From NCBI RefSeq assembly GCF_017298635.1, contig NZ_CP071182.1, forward strand, positions 620,001 to 684,000: a stretch of 64,000 nucleotides of DNA. Reading direction: 5' to 3'. The position numbers and the translations under genes were made by a program. This DNA is from Paenalicyclobacillus mengziensis. Its GTDB lineage: Bacteria > Bacillota > Bacilli > Alicyclobacillales > Alicyclobacillaceae. The notes under the pieces were generated by a model. That model was not told where the DNA came from. It ran no database searches and was given only the letters and a program-made list of their open reading frames with translations. Positions 53,395 through 61,987 of the stretch are shown one piece after another; the first letter of the stretch is position 1, and each line of letters begins with the position of its first letter.

Positions 53395-54291
53395 ATGACT
53401 GAAATTCGTATCATTGGAGCCCCATCTGACTTAGGACAGGGTCGACGTGGGGTTGACATGGGGCCGAGTGCAATCCGTTACGCAGGTATTTTGGAAAAAC
53501 TGACGAGACTGGGTTGCGAAGTCAAAGACCTTGGCAATATCGATGTTCCGATGCTTGAGATGCACACGGTTAAGAACGAAAAGCTGAAGTATCTTGACGA
53601 AGTCATCCGCGTGTCGGAGGCTTTGTACAGTTCAGTAAAGAAAGTCGTCGAAGATGGGCATGTGCCCATCATCCTCGGCGGTGACCATAGCATTTCCATT
53701 GGCAGCGTTGCCGGTGTGGCGTCAAAACACCGGAACGTTGGCGTCATCTGGTTTGATGCGCATGGGGATATGAATACTGAAGAAAGCACCCCATCCGGGA
53801 ATATACACGGCATGCCGCTAGCGGTTGCACTTGGGTACGGCCATAAGGACTTGCTCGACATCGGAGGATTTACGCCCAAGGTCAAACCGGAGAATGTCGT
53901 GTTGGTAGGCGCGAGGTCTGTTGACAGTGATGAAGTTCGACTCATTCGAGAGTCTGGTATCAAGGTTTACACGATGGCTGAAATCGACCGAGCAGGGATG
54001 GGAAGGGTCATGGAAGAGGCCATAGAGTTTGCAGGGAATGGGACCGATGGTATCCATCTCAGCCTCGATCTCGATGCGCTCGACCCAATGTTTGCCCCTG
54101 GCGTAGGCACACCGGTGAACGGCGGCGTCACCTACCGCGAGGGCCACTTAGCGATGGAACTCTTGGCCGCATCAAACCGGCTGGTGTCTGTCGATGTAGT
54201 TGAAGTCAACCCAATTCTCGACAACCGCAACCGAACCGCAGAGATGGCTGTTGAATTGGTTGAGTCCCTGTTTGGAAAGACGGTTGTCTAA
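53395..54291 (+). CDS. rocF: Arginase
   Basis: 298 aa. All manganese-binding motifs are present: GGDHSISIG near residue 98, DAHGDMNT near 122, and SLDLDALDP near 223. It hydrolyses arginine to ornithine and urea in the cytosol, feeding nitrogen catabolism or polyamine synthesis. ATG 53395 follows AAAGGAG by eight bases. No RocR or AhrC site was recognised upstream. An agmatinase is less likely because the arginase-typical EIDRAGMG and GTPVNGGVTYREGH segments are present. Confidence 0.93.
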   Translation: MTEIRIIGAPSDLGQGRRGVDMGPSAIRYAGILEKLTRLGCEVKDLGNIDVPMLEMHTVKNEKLKYLDEVIRVSEALYSSVKKVVEDGHVPIILGGDHSISIGSVAGVASKHRNVGVIWFDAHGDMNTEESTPSGNIHGMPLAVALGYGHKDLLDIGGFTPKVKPENVVLVGARSVDSDEVRLIRESGIKVYTMAEIDRAGMGRVMEEAIEFAGNGTDGIHLSLDLDALDPMFAPGVGTPVNGGVTYREGHLAMELLAASNRLVSVDVVEVNPILDNRNRTAEMAVELVESLFGKTVV

Positions 54292-54436
54292 CAAAACCAT
54301 GCACGTACTGACCTGAACTGCATTTCTCGTGTCACGCCCCGCGCTAAGACACAATAGGTTACTACTAACCGTCATCCGGTAACGAACTGCCAGATGCGGA
54401 AAGTGACCGATTGGTCCTGGCAAGGGGCTGACGATT

Positions 54437-55117
54437 TTGTTATACGTAGCGCTGGGTGACTCAGTGACCTACGGATACTCATCGACGAATCAGACGAAAT
54501 CATACGTACAGCGATTTGCTCGAGGCATCTCGAAACAGGAAAAAGTCAACGTATTTCTTCATGCAAGACCAGGGTGGACGTCAACGAAGTTGCTCAAGGT
54601 CACAAAGTCACTCCAACCGAGTTTGTTTGATGAGGCGAAACTCGTCACTTTAATGGTTGGCGGAAACGACCTCTTGCGTTCGTCTCCGTTTTTACTCAAC
54701 GGCAATCACGCGCATCTGATGAAGGTGGCGGACAGGTATTATCAGAACCTGCTCGAGATTGTTGACATGGTAAAGAGACCACAGAGCAAATTTATCATTG
54801 CAACCTTGTACAACCCGTTTCCCAACTCGATGCTGGCCGCAGAATACACCAAGCTCGTAAATGACTGTGTGCGCAGGGTAGCTCGCCGCTATCGGCTCCT
54901 GATTGCGGATGTAGGCGCCAAGTTTGAAGGCCGTGAAGACCGGTTTGTAGAAGGCTATCGTCGTGGTAACATTCGCGACTTTCGCATCGTCGGAAATCCC
55001 ATTCATCCGAATGATGCAGGTCACGGAGCAATTGCTCAGGTGTTTTTGTCAGTGTATCGACGGGCTGGCGTTAAGGACATGGCACGAGGAGGAAAATTGA
55101 GACGAGCAGAGAGGTAG
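54437..55117 (+). CDS. SGNH/GDSL-family hydrolase
   Basis: 226 aa. Block I is VALGDSVTYGYSS (nucleophile serine near residue 9), block III VGGNDLL and block V NPIHPNDAGH (catalytic Asp and His). It resembles the lipase/acylhydrolase group of Bacillota, and the substrate cannot be told. No signal peptide is seen. TTG 54437 follows AGGGG. It occupies the place where Bacillus carries sigW and rsiW, between rocF and cdaA. Confidence 0.85.
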   Translation: MLYVALGDSVTYGYSSTNQTKSYVQRFARGISKQEKVNVFLHARPGWTSTKLLKVTKSLQPSLFDEAKLVTLMVGGNDLLRSSPFLLNGNHAHLMKVADRYYQNLLEIVDMVKRPQSKFIIATLYNPFPNSMLAAEYTKLVNDCVRRVARRYRLLIADVGAKFEGREDRFVEGYRRGNIRDFRIVGNPIHPNDAGHGAIAQVFLSVYRRAGVKDMARGGKLRRAER

Positions 55118-55190
55118 ACTGGATTTGGACCCGAGAGGCAGGATGCCCACTTGACGAGGTATAATTTGTAGGGAACAATGGTTAAGAAGT

Positions 55191-56033
55191 TTGTCCGAAT
55201 CGGGTGACAGTGCCTTGGATGGGTGGCTTATCGCAATCGAGCGGTTCAACCTCTTGAACGCCATTGATATTATCATCGTGGCGTATCTTCTATATCGACT
55301 TCTCCTGCTTATCCGCGGCACACGAGCAGTGCAGCTTCTGCAGGGCATTATTTTCATTTTAATGGCAACAGCCCTGAGCAGTTTGCTGCATTTGACCACA
55401 GTGAACTGGCTCTTAAACAAGATCCTGACCCTGGGGTTTTTTGCCATACCGATTGTGTTCCAGCCAGAACTGCGCAGAGCGCTAGAGCAGGTTGGACGAG
55501 GAGGCTTCTTTTCACTCTCTTTTCGCAGTACAGCTCCGGAAGAGACACAGCAACTGATTGCCGAAATTGTAAAATCCACACAGGTGCTCTCGAAAGCGAA
55601 AATTGGTGCACTCATCGTCATCGAACGTGAGACGGGCCTCACGGAGTACATTGAGACGGGGACGCTCGTAGAGGGATTGGTGAGCTCTCAGCTTCTCATC
55701 AATACGTTCATTCCAAATACACCGCTCCATGACGGCGCAGTTGTCGTCCGCGGACGCCGGCTTGTGTCTGCCGGGTGCTTCTTGCCGCTTACAGAAAACC
55801 GCAACCTCGATAAAGAACTCGGTACAAGACACCGGGCAGCACTCGGTGTAACCGAGCAGTCGGATGCGGTCGCCGTGGTTGTCTCTGAGGAGACAGGCAA
55901 GATCTCGATTGCTGTAGATGGCGTTCTTACCCGGGATTTGAGCGAGAATGCCCTGTTTGAGCTGTTAACGACACTTCTCACGCCACGAAGAACGAGAAGG
56001 CTGCACCTGCTTGGACGAAAGGCGGAATCGTAG
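55191..56033 (+). CDS. cdaA: Membrane diadenylate cyclase CdaA
   Basis: 280 aa. Three membrane helices (about residues 22-95) precede the DAC domain, with NTPLHDGAVVV and LGTRHRAALG carrying the DGA and RHR catalytic motifs. It makes c-di-AMP for osmotic and cell-wall homeostasis and is regulated by CdaR and GlmM, encoded next. TTG 55191 was chosen as the first start after the last in-frame stop region, and its ribosome site is weak; TTG 55215 would give a more typical N-terminus. Its stop overlaps the cdaR start. Confidence 0.94.
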   Translation: MSESGDSALDGWLIAIERFNLLNAIDIIIVAYLLYRLLLLIRGTRAVQLLQGIIFILMATALSSLLHLTTVNWLLNKILTLGFFAIPIVFQPELRRALEQVGRGGFFSLSFRSTAPEETQQLIAEIVKSTQVLSKAKIGALIVIERETGLTEYIETGTLVEGLVSSQLLINTFIPNTPLHDGAVVVRGRRLVSAGCFLPLTENRNLDKELGTRHRAALGVTEQSDAVAVVVSEETGKISIAVDGVLTRDLSENALFELLTTLLTPRRTRRLHLLGRKAES

Positions 56034-57343
56034 TGGACAGATTTCTAAACAACAATCTGGTGCTGCGTATTGTCGCCGTTATTCTCGCTTGCATTCTCTG
56101 GTTTACAGTCAATGCGCCGCAGCCGGCATCTTCCTCCGGGCAGACTGCACTGACCGCGAAAGACTTCCCTTACGCGGTTCAGGTTAGCGTGGCATCGGAC
56201 ATGATGGTGACCTCCATCGACCATCCGACCGTTGTGATTGAAGTCAAAGGCGGCCTGGTTGATACCAACTCGCTTCCAAGCCAGATGATGGGTGTTCAAG
56301 TGGATGCAGATGCTCGCGGGCTTGGGCCGGGCAGACACACGCTTGTTCTCAAGGCTGTGAACATGCCCGCAGTCCAATACTCAATTATCCCGCAAACAAT
56401 ACAGGTTACCCTTGAAAAAAAGGTGACGGCCAGTAAGCCCGTTCGTATTCATGTCACCGGGACTCCTGCAACAGGTTACCAAATCGGGCAAGTTCAGCCT
56501 GACGTACAGACGGTTCAGGTAAGTGGCGTAAGCTCTGCCGTAGAGCGCGTTGTTGCAGTCGCGGCGAACATCTCTGTGCAGTCAGCCAAGAAGACGGTGT
56601 CACACACGCTCACCCTCGAGCCCATCGACCAATATGGGCGACCGGTGGCGGGGGTTGAGGTCGATCCGGTAAATGTGACCACGGTCGTTCGCATCGAACC
56701 GCCGCAGGTTGCCGTCAAGCTAACGCCAGAGGTGGTTGGTACACCAGCTCCTGGCTATGCCATCAGCGGACTCGCACTGACGCCGTCCTCCGTCAATGTC
56801 ACAGCACCTCCAGATGTGACGGCCAACCTGAACACAGTGAACCTGCCGGTGGACGTAAGCCGACTGAATACTACAAAGACGGTGTCCATCCCGATTGTGC
56901 CCCAGGCCGGATGGTCTCGGGTACAACCGAGCAAGGTTCAGGTTACGGTCAAGGTTGAGAAGAGTGAAGCGAGGACTTTCACAGGAGTGCCTGTGCAAGT
57001 AGTGAACGTACCACAGGGACTGTCTGTCAGTCTCGGCAGTACGCGTACGCTCGAGATTCGCGTCAGTGGCCCTGTGTCAATTGTTTCCCAGTTGCACACA
57101 GCAGACTTGGTCGCGTATATTGACGCGAGTAACCTGACAACGGCATCGACGTCTGCGCCTGTCACTGTGACGGTGCCCAATTGGGTCACCGTCACGCAAC
57201 TTTCCCAAAACAGGCTCCCCGTTTCAGTTTCACAAGTTGGCGCAAACAACACGACTGCGAATGCAACTGCAAACACGACTGCAAACGCGGCTGAAAATGC
57301 AGCAGGAGCCGTAAATCAGACGACAAGTAACCAGGCGCAATAA
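56033..57343 (+). CDS. cdaR: CdaA regulatory protein CdaR (YbbR domains)
   Basis: 436 aa. One N-terminal membrane anchor (about residues 8-25) is followed by four extracytoplasmic YbbR domains of about 80-90 residues each. CdaR controls CdaA through membrane contact. The last 35 residues are a low-complexity Asn/Thr/Ala tail with repeated NTTAN units that is not part of the fold. GTG 56033 overlaps the cdaA stop by one base, giving coupling. Confidence 0.92.
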   Translation: MDRFLNNNLVLRIVAVILACILWFTVNAPQPASSSGQTALTAKDFPYAVQVSVASDMMVTSIDHPTVVIEVKGGLVDTNSLPSQMMGVQVDADARGLGPGRHTLVLKAVNMPAVQYSIIPQTIQVTLEKKVTASKPVRIHVTGTPATGYQIGQVQPDVQTVQVSGVSSAVERVVAVAANISVQSAKKTVSHTLTLEPIDQYGRPVAGVEVDPVNVTTVVRIEPPQVAVKLTPEVVGTPAPGYAISGLALTPSSVNVTAPPDVTANLNTVNLPVDVSRLNTTKTVSIPIVPQAGWSRVQPSKVQVTVKVEKSEARTFTGVPVQVVNVPQGLSVSLGSTRTLEIRVSGPVSIVSQLHTADLVAYIDASNLTTASTSAPVTVTVPNWVTVTQLSQNRLPVSVSQVGANNTTANATANTTANAAENAAGAVNQTTSNQAQ

Positions 57344-57375
57344 GCCTGCTTCGACATTAGAGAGGAGCGAGGTCT

Positions 57376-58713
57376 TTGACTCGCATGTTTGGTACAGACG
57401 GTGTACGCGGTGTTGCAAATCGGGAACTGACGCCGGAACTGGCATTTCGCTTGGGTCGCGTGGGGGCGCATGTTTTGACGCAGGGCGTTTCCGGTGCCCG
57501 CATCGTCGTCGGTAAGGATACCCGAATTTCAAGCGACATGTTGGAAGCGGCACTCGTCAGCGGCATTCTTTCCGTGGGTGTTGATGTTCTGCAACTCGGG
57601 GTTATCAGTACCCCCGGGGTCGCCTACTTGACGCGGCACCTACGCGCTGACGCTGGAGTGATGATATCGGCTTCCCACAATCCTGTCGAAGACAACGGCA
57701 TCAAGTTTTTCGGCGGTGATGGGTTCAAATTGCTCGACGCTGTCGAGGATCAAATCGAAGCGCTGATGGACGAGAGCGAAACGCTGCCGCGCCCGGTTGG
57801 CGGGGCCGTTGGGCGTCTTTATCAAGAGCCAGCTCTCGAGATCTACCGGAAGTTTCTGATGAGTACGGTGAAACACCGTTTTGATGGACTGCACATTGTC
57901 CTCGACTGTGCAAACGGAGCAGCGTACAATATTGCTCCATCCGTGTTTGAACGGCTGGGGGCAAAAGTCACGCCGCTTTATATACAGCCGGACGGCACCA
58001 ACATCAATGTCGGGTGTGGCTCAACTCATCCGCATGTGGTACAAAGAGCAGTTTTGGAGCACCAGGCAGACCTTGGTCTGGCATTTGATGGAGATGCAGA
58101 CCGGGTCATCGCGGTCGACGGCACGGGTCAGGTGGTCGATGGCGACTACATTATGGCGATTTGTGCTGAAGCATTGCATCGTCGGGGTGAATTGATAAAC
58201 AATGCAGTGGCGGCAACGGTGATGAGCAATCTGGGATTTATGCAGGCGATGAAAGACCTTGGCATCCGTGTGCAGACAACGTCTGTCGGTGACCGCTATG
58301 TGATGGAAGCCATGCGCCAGGATGCCCTGGTTCTCGGCGGTGAGCAGTCTGGTCACATCATCTTTCTCAATCACACGACGACAGGGGACGGTGTGCTCAC
58401 TGCTTTGCAGTTGGTCGATATGATGGTTGATGCAAGCAAGCCTCTAGCTGAACTCCGGAAAATCATGACTAGGTACCCGCAAATCCTCGAAAACGTTCGT
58501 GTTACGGATAAAACCCTTTGGCGTGAAATAGATAGCATCAAACGGGCCCTCGAGGAGGGAAAGGCGAGCCTCGGTGACAGCGGCCGCTTGTTGGTTCGCG
58601 AATCTGGCACAGAGCCGATTGTGCGTGTGATGGCCGAGGGACCGAATGAACAGTTGCTGCAAGAGTGTGTACATCAGATTGCGCGTGTGATTCGACAAGA
58701 AATCGGCGTGTGA
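57376..58713 (+). CDS. glmM: Phosphoglucosamine mutase
   Basis: 445 aa. It begins FGTDGVRGVAN, the phosphoserine loop is MISASHNPVEDNG near residue 100, the metal loop is FDGDADRVI near residue 241, and the sugar-binding GGEQSGHII follows. It converts glucosamine-6-phosphate to glucosamine-1-phosphate for UDP-GlcNAc synthesis. TTG 57376 follows GAGAGGAGCGAGG. It is coded with cdaA-cdaR, and GlmM can bind and inhibit CdaA in Bacillota, tying wall synthesis to c-di-AMP. Confidence 0.96.
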   Translation: MTRMFGTDGVRGVANRELTPELAFRLGRVGAHVLTQGVSGARIVVGKDTRISSDMLEAALVSGILSVGVDVLQLGVISTPGVAYLTRHLRADAGVMISASHNPVEDNGIKFFGGDGFKLLDAVEDQIEALMDESETLPRPVGGAVGRLYQEPALEIYRKFLMSTVKHRFDGLHIVLDCANGAAYNIAPSVFERLGAKVTPLYIQPDGTNINVGCGSTHPHVVQRAVLEHQADLGLAFDGDADRVIAVDGTGQVVDGDYIMAICAEALHRRGELINNAVAATVMSNLGFMQAMKDLGIRVQTTSVGDRYVMEAMRQDALVLGGEQSGHIIFLNHTTTGDGVLTALQLVDMMVDASKPLAELRKIMTRYPQILENVRVTDKTLWREIDSIKRALEEGKASLGDSGRLLVRESGTEPIVRVMAEGPNEQLLQECVHQIARVIRQEIGV

Positions 58714-58734
58714 CACATGCCACAAACTCTTCGC

Positions 58735-58764
58735 GTGACAGGCAGTCGATGAATAGGTTATGAT
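58735..58764 (+). promoter_or_regulatory. Promoter for glmS
   Basis: GTGACA at 58735-58740, 18-base spacer, TATGAT at 58759-58764. The start near 58771 would give about 190 bases of leader before the ribozyme cleavage site. Confidence 0.5.
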
Positions 58765-58779
58765 AAGGTCTTGTTAAGT

Positions 58780-58802
58780 GCGACGGTCGCATCGACCGTC
58801 GC
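58780..58802 (+). other. Perfect 10-bp hairpin near the start of the glmS transcript
   Basis: gcgacggtcg (58780-58789) and cgaccgtcgc (58793-58802) around a 3-base loop, no T-run. It lies just after the predicted transcription start and before the ribozyme; it may protect the 5' fragment or end glmM transcripts. Confidence 0.55.
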
Positions 58803-58963
58803 AAATCGAGTGCGAAAGACGAACTACTTCTTGAAAGGGGGAATGTCGTAGAGACGGTAGTATTGTGGGGATGAAAGATGGCGACAAGACAAGACTACAA
58901 TTGATTGGCGTGAGAGACGCCCGTGTGACCTGGTGAATCTGATACACCAAAGTTGCATGAAAA

Positions 58964-59110
58964 GCGCCCGGGCTGAGGAGTGACGGAGAGATTTTCCTCA
59001 GTTGACGCGGTGGGGGTTGGCGAACCATTCGGCGGGTGCCCCCCGGTGTGAGGCCGCACCGAACACAGACCCTGAAATCTGATGGGTGACCGGCAGGACA
59101 AAGGGACTGT
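58964..59110 (+). ncRNA. glmS ribozyme (glucosamine-6-phosphate-activated self-cleaving riboswitch)
   Basis: The conserved core is visible: AGCGCC with cleavage expected between A58963 and G58964, a long P2-type hairpin (ctgagga/tcctcag), TTGACG, then GCGAA, GGCGGGTGCCCCCCGGT, ACCGA, TGGGTGAC and the ending GGACAAAGG. High glucosamine-6-phosphate should trigger cleavage and decay of the glmS mRNA. Together with the promoter and a hairpin it explains the 422-base glmM-glmS gap. Confidence 0.93.
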
Positions 59111-59135
59111 AGGCTCTGTAGGGGGATTTGTGCCC

Positions 59136-60986
59136 ATGTGCGGTATTGTCGGTTACATCGGTCCACGCCACGTCAAAGACGTGGTGATAGGCGGTTTGCG
59201 CAAATTGGAGTATCGCGGTTATGACTCAGCGGGGATTGCGACACTCAGTAATGGTCAGATCTCTGTTGTGAAAGCTGTCGGACGGTTGGGAAATCTGGAG
59301 GATAAACTTCTAACAGAAGCTGTCGAAGGGGAACTTGGAATTGGCCACACACGGTGGGCCACCCATGGCAGACCGTCGGATGAGAACGCACACCCGCATC
59401 AGGATTGTAGTGGAAAATTTGCGATTGTGCATAACGGGATCGTCGAAAACTACGTCCAAATTCGCGAGGAATTGCTGGCAAAGGGTCACCGTTTTCAATC
59501 AGAAACGGATACAGAAGTGATTGCTCACCTGATGGAAGAACTGTACAACGGAGACTTTGCCGGAACAGTGCTTGCAGTCACACAGCGCATCCGAGGGGCT
59601 TACGCTCTTGTCGTCATGGCCAAGGATGACCCGGATACCTTGATTGCAGTCCGCAAAGCCAGTCCCCTGATTGTGGGTCTTGGTGAGGGTGAGAATTTTA
59701 TTGCCTCTGACATACCGGCGATTCTCGAGTACACACGTGACGTGTACGTGCTTGACGATGGGGAGATGGCGATTGTTCGCAGGGACGGCATGACCTGTTA
59801 TCCGCTCGACGGGGCTACCACGGTCGCTGAACTGCACCCTGTCGAGAAAGAAGTCTTGCATGTCACTTGGGACGCCGTATCGGCTGAACGTGGCGGTTTC
59901 CAGCACTTTATGCAGAAAGAGATCCACGAACAGCCAAAGGCAATCCGAGATACCTTAACGGGACGCTTGGACGAGGACCTGCAGTCTGTTGCTCTCCCCG
60001 AATTGTCCTGGACAGACGAGTCCTTACAAGCCATTGACCGGATCCACATTGTCGCTTGTGGTACGTCTTGGCATGCCGGGCTGGTTGGAAAAGACGCGAT
60101 TGAGAAGATTGCCAAGATCCCGGTTGAGGTGGACGTCGCTTCCGAGTATCGGTATCGCGATCCGCTGGTCACACCGAACACACTCGTGATTGTCATCACG
60201 CAGTCTGGTGAGACCGCGGATACACTAGCCGCACTTCGAGACAGCAAGCAGAAGGGGCTTCGTGTCCTTGCCATCACGAACGTTGTTGGCAGTTCAGCGG
60301 CTAGAGAAGCCGACGACGTTTTGATTACCTGGGCCGGGCCAGAAATCGCAGTGGCTTCCACAAAGGCTTATACGACGCAACTTGTCACATTGTACTTACT
60401 GGCTGCTTATCTCGGGCAGGCGCGAGGGACACTCAGTTCCGATGCAAAGGCTGAAGTACTGGGGGCATTGGCTGGGCTTCCGACCGTGGCGGAACAAGTC
60501 CTCGACGCTGCCCCGCGGATTGAACGGTTTGCGAAGGATTATCAAGAAGCTCGTGATACCTTTTTCATTGGCCGGGGGCTGGATTATGCGGTCTCTCTTG
60601 AAGGTGCACTCAAGCTCAAGGAAATTTCGTACATTCATGCTGAGGCTTACGCGGCCGGTGAACTGAAACATGGTACGCTGGCACTGATTACAGACGGTGT
60701 ACCGGTGATTGCACTGGCAACACAGACACACCTCTATGAAAAGACACTCAGCAACATCAAGGAAGTGAAGGCTCGCGACGCGTTTGTACTTGGACTCACG
60801 TGGGCTGGAGATGAGGAACTGAAGAAGTCGGTGGATGAGGTCATCTACCTGCCACGGACCTCACCTGTGGTGGCCCCGATTGTTGCCGTCATACCACTTC
60901 AGTTGCTGGCGTACTACGCCGCTGTTGTTCGCGGCAATGACGTCGACAAACCCCGTAACCTCGCAAAGAGCGTCACGGTCGAATGA
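59136..60986 (+). CDS. glmS: Glutamine--fructose-6-phosphate aminotransferase (isomerising)
   Basis: 616 aa. The N-terminal glutaminase domain starts with the nucleophile Cys2 in MCGIVGYIG after Met removal; two SIS sugar-isomerase domains follow (CGTSWHAGLVGK, QSGETADT, FIGRGLDYAVSLEGALKLKE), and the C-terminus ends DKPRNLAKSVTVE. It makes glucosamine-6-phosphate, the first step toward UDP-GlcNAc. ATG 59136 follows GGGGGA and gives the exact family N-terminus; the in-frame ATG 59082 lies inside the ribozyme. GlmM upstream uses its product. Confidence 0.97.
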   Translation: MCGIVGYIGPRHVKDVVIGGLRKLEYRGYDSAGIATLSNGQISVVKAVGRLGNLEDKLLTEAVEGELGIGHTRWATHGRPSDENAHPHQDCSGKFAIVHNGIVENYVQIREELLAKGHRFQSETDTEVIAHLMEELYNGDFAGTVLAVTQRIRGAYALVVMAKDDPDTLIAVRKASPLIVGLGEGENFIASDIPAILEYTRDVYVLDDGEMAIVRRDGMTCYPLDGATTVAELHPVEKEVLHVTWDAVSAERGGFQHFMQKEIHEQPKAIRDTLTGRLDEDLQSVALPELSWTDESLQAIDRIHIVACGTSWHAGLVGKDAIEKIAKIPVEVDVASEYRYRDPLVTPNTLVIVITQSGETADTLAALRDSKQKGLRVLAITNVVGSSAAREADDVLITWAGPEIAVASTKAYTTQLVTLYLLAAYLGQARGTLSSDAKAEVLGALAGLPTVAEQVLDAAPRIERFAKDYQEARDTFFIGRGLDYAVSLEGALKLKEISYIHAEAYAAGELKHGTLALITDGVPVIALATQTHLYEKTLSNIKEVKARDAFVLGLTWAGDEELKKSVDEVIYLPRTSPVVAPIVAVIPLQLLAYYAAVVRGNDVDKPRNLAKSVTVE

Positions 60987-61010
60987 GCCAGGAAGTGCGG
61001 ACAGCCTATT

Positions 61011-61246
61011 ATCTTCGCAAAATGAATTTCTTCTCCAGTAAAATAAGTTCTACTCTGAGTAAAATAAGTTGGTTCCTACAGCACGGGTGGATTCGGGTTA
61101 AAAGCCTGAATTCGCCCGTGTTTTTTAATGCCTGAAAGCGATGGGCGGGGGAATCTCAGAGCCAAAATTTGAAGGGAGAAAGACGCGAAAAAGCCCGATA
61201 TATCAAGGATTCCTCGACCATTCCCGATCAGAAATGAGAAAAAATA
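61011..61246 (+). repeat. Dispersed intergenic element, copy 1
   Basis: It begins about 25 bases after glmS. Three A-rich boxes start at 61017, 61038 and 61059, exactly 21 bases apart (the last two share the 13-mer agtaaaataagtt). A long hairpin (61080-61122) with a T-run follows, then a purine-rich stretch with gggcgggggaa and cgaaaaagcccga that is shared with copy 2. No start-codon-initiated gene of note was found within it. Confidence 0.9.
61080..61127 (+). terminator. Terminator hairpin of element copy 1, probable glmS terminator
   Basis: About 19 consecutive pairs, including several G-U, with the loop taaaa, followed by TTTTTT at 61121-61126. It is the first good terminator after glmS. 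Confidence 0.8.
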
Positions 61247-61294
61247 CACGACAAAATCTGCTCTCCCTGAACCCTTCAAGCCTGCTCTTACCCT

Positions 61295-61320
61295 GTTCTT
61301 CCACGGAAGAACTTCTTTTT
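61295..61320 (+). terminator. Second terminator-like hairpin between element copies 1 and 2
   Basis: gttcttcc (61295-61302) and ggaagaac (61305-61312) form a tight stem, followed by ttcttttt. The surrounding 61247-61520 is purine-rich on the + strand and shows no gene. Confidence 0.6.
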
Positions 61321-61520
61321 ACGCAAAGTCGATGAATCTGGAAAAATCACGGAGAAAAACGGGTGAGGAAAGGCGTGATCTACGGTAGAACGAATTCGAC
61401 GGCAGAAGATGGAAGGATGTGAGGGTGAAGGCGTGAAAAGCCTTGTGGGGCGTGGGATTTGGCGGGGTTGAGGCGGGAGTGAGTGAGGGAAGAACCGATT
61501 TTTGCGGTCACACCTATGGA

Positions 61521-61789
61521 ATCTTCGCAAAACGCGGATCTACTCTCCGCAAAATAAGTTCTACTCTGAGGTAAATAAGTTGTTCCCTACAGCACGGGTG
61601 GATTCGGGTCAAAAGCCTGAATTCGCCCGTCTTTTGTGTTGTTGGGAAAAGGGATTGAGGGTGAAGGGTAAGACGAAAGAACGGGCGGGGGAAAAGACAG
61701 GGAGAAGTTTCAAGGAAACAAGACACGAAAAAGCCCGACAAATCAACGATTCCTGAACACAGCCCGAACAAAAATGAGAGAAGAAAAAG
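61521..61789 (+). repeat. Dispersed intergenic element, copy 2
   Basis: It aligns with copy 1 over its whole length. Boxes begin near 61527, 61549 and 61570 (spacing about 22 and 21). The hairpin is at 61594-61630 with a weaker tail (cttttgtg). An insertion of about 30 bases relative to copy 1 precedes the shared gggcgggggaa (61683) and cgaaaaagcccga (61725). A fragment gttgttgggaaaag from this copy recurs at about 61869-61882, before the GGDEF gene. Confidence 0.88.
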
Positions 61790-61987
61790 AGCGTCTTGGC
61801 TTCAAGAGTCCAATCACAAGCAGGATTTCGCGAGAACAGCAAAGAAATGATTAACGCAGTTACGGGAGTTGTTGGGAAAAGAATCTTATCTTTTGTTTTA
61901 CTCTGAGAGCCGATGATGTAAGGGGCAGGACACACTTCTACCTTGAGACGGCCTATCATCAATGAGGATTTTGTGAGGTGTGAGTCT

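Noticed and set aside
55151-55165. TTGACG and TATAAT just before cdaA as a promoter
   Set aside because: The two hexamers are only three bases apart, and neither has a partner at 16-18 bases.
59082-59135. Upstream ATG for GlmS at 59082
   Set aside because: It lies inside the glmS ribozyme and would bury the catalytic Cys that must be N-terminal.
61017-61070. The 21-bp array read as a CRISPR array
   Set aside because: Units are adjacent with no unique spacers and only three per copy; no cas genes are near.
61076-61771. Minus-strand coding genes in the region after glmS
   Set aside because: These frames follow the repeat copies, lack ribosome sites, and one copy has no start codon; the substitution pattern favours a + strand RNA. 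They were kept as a finding, not as genes.
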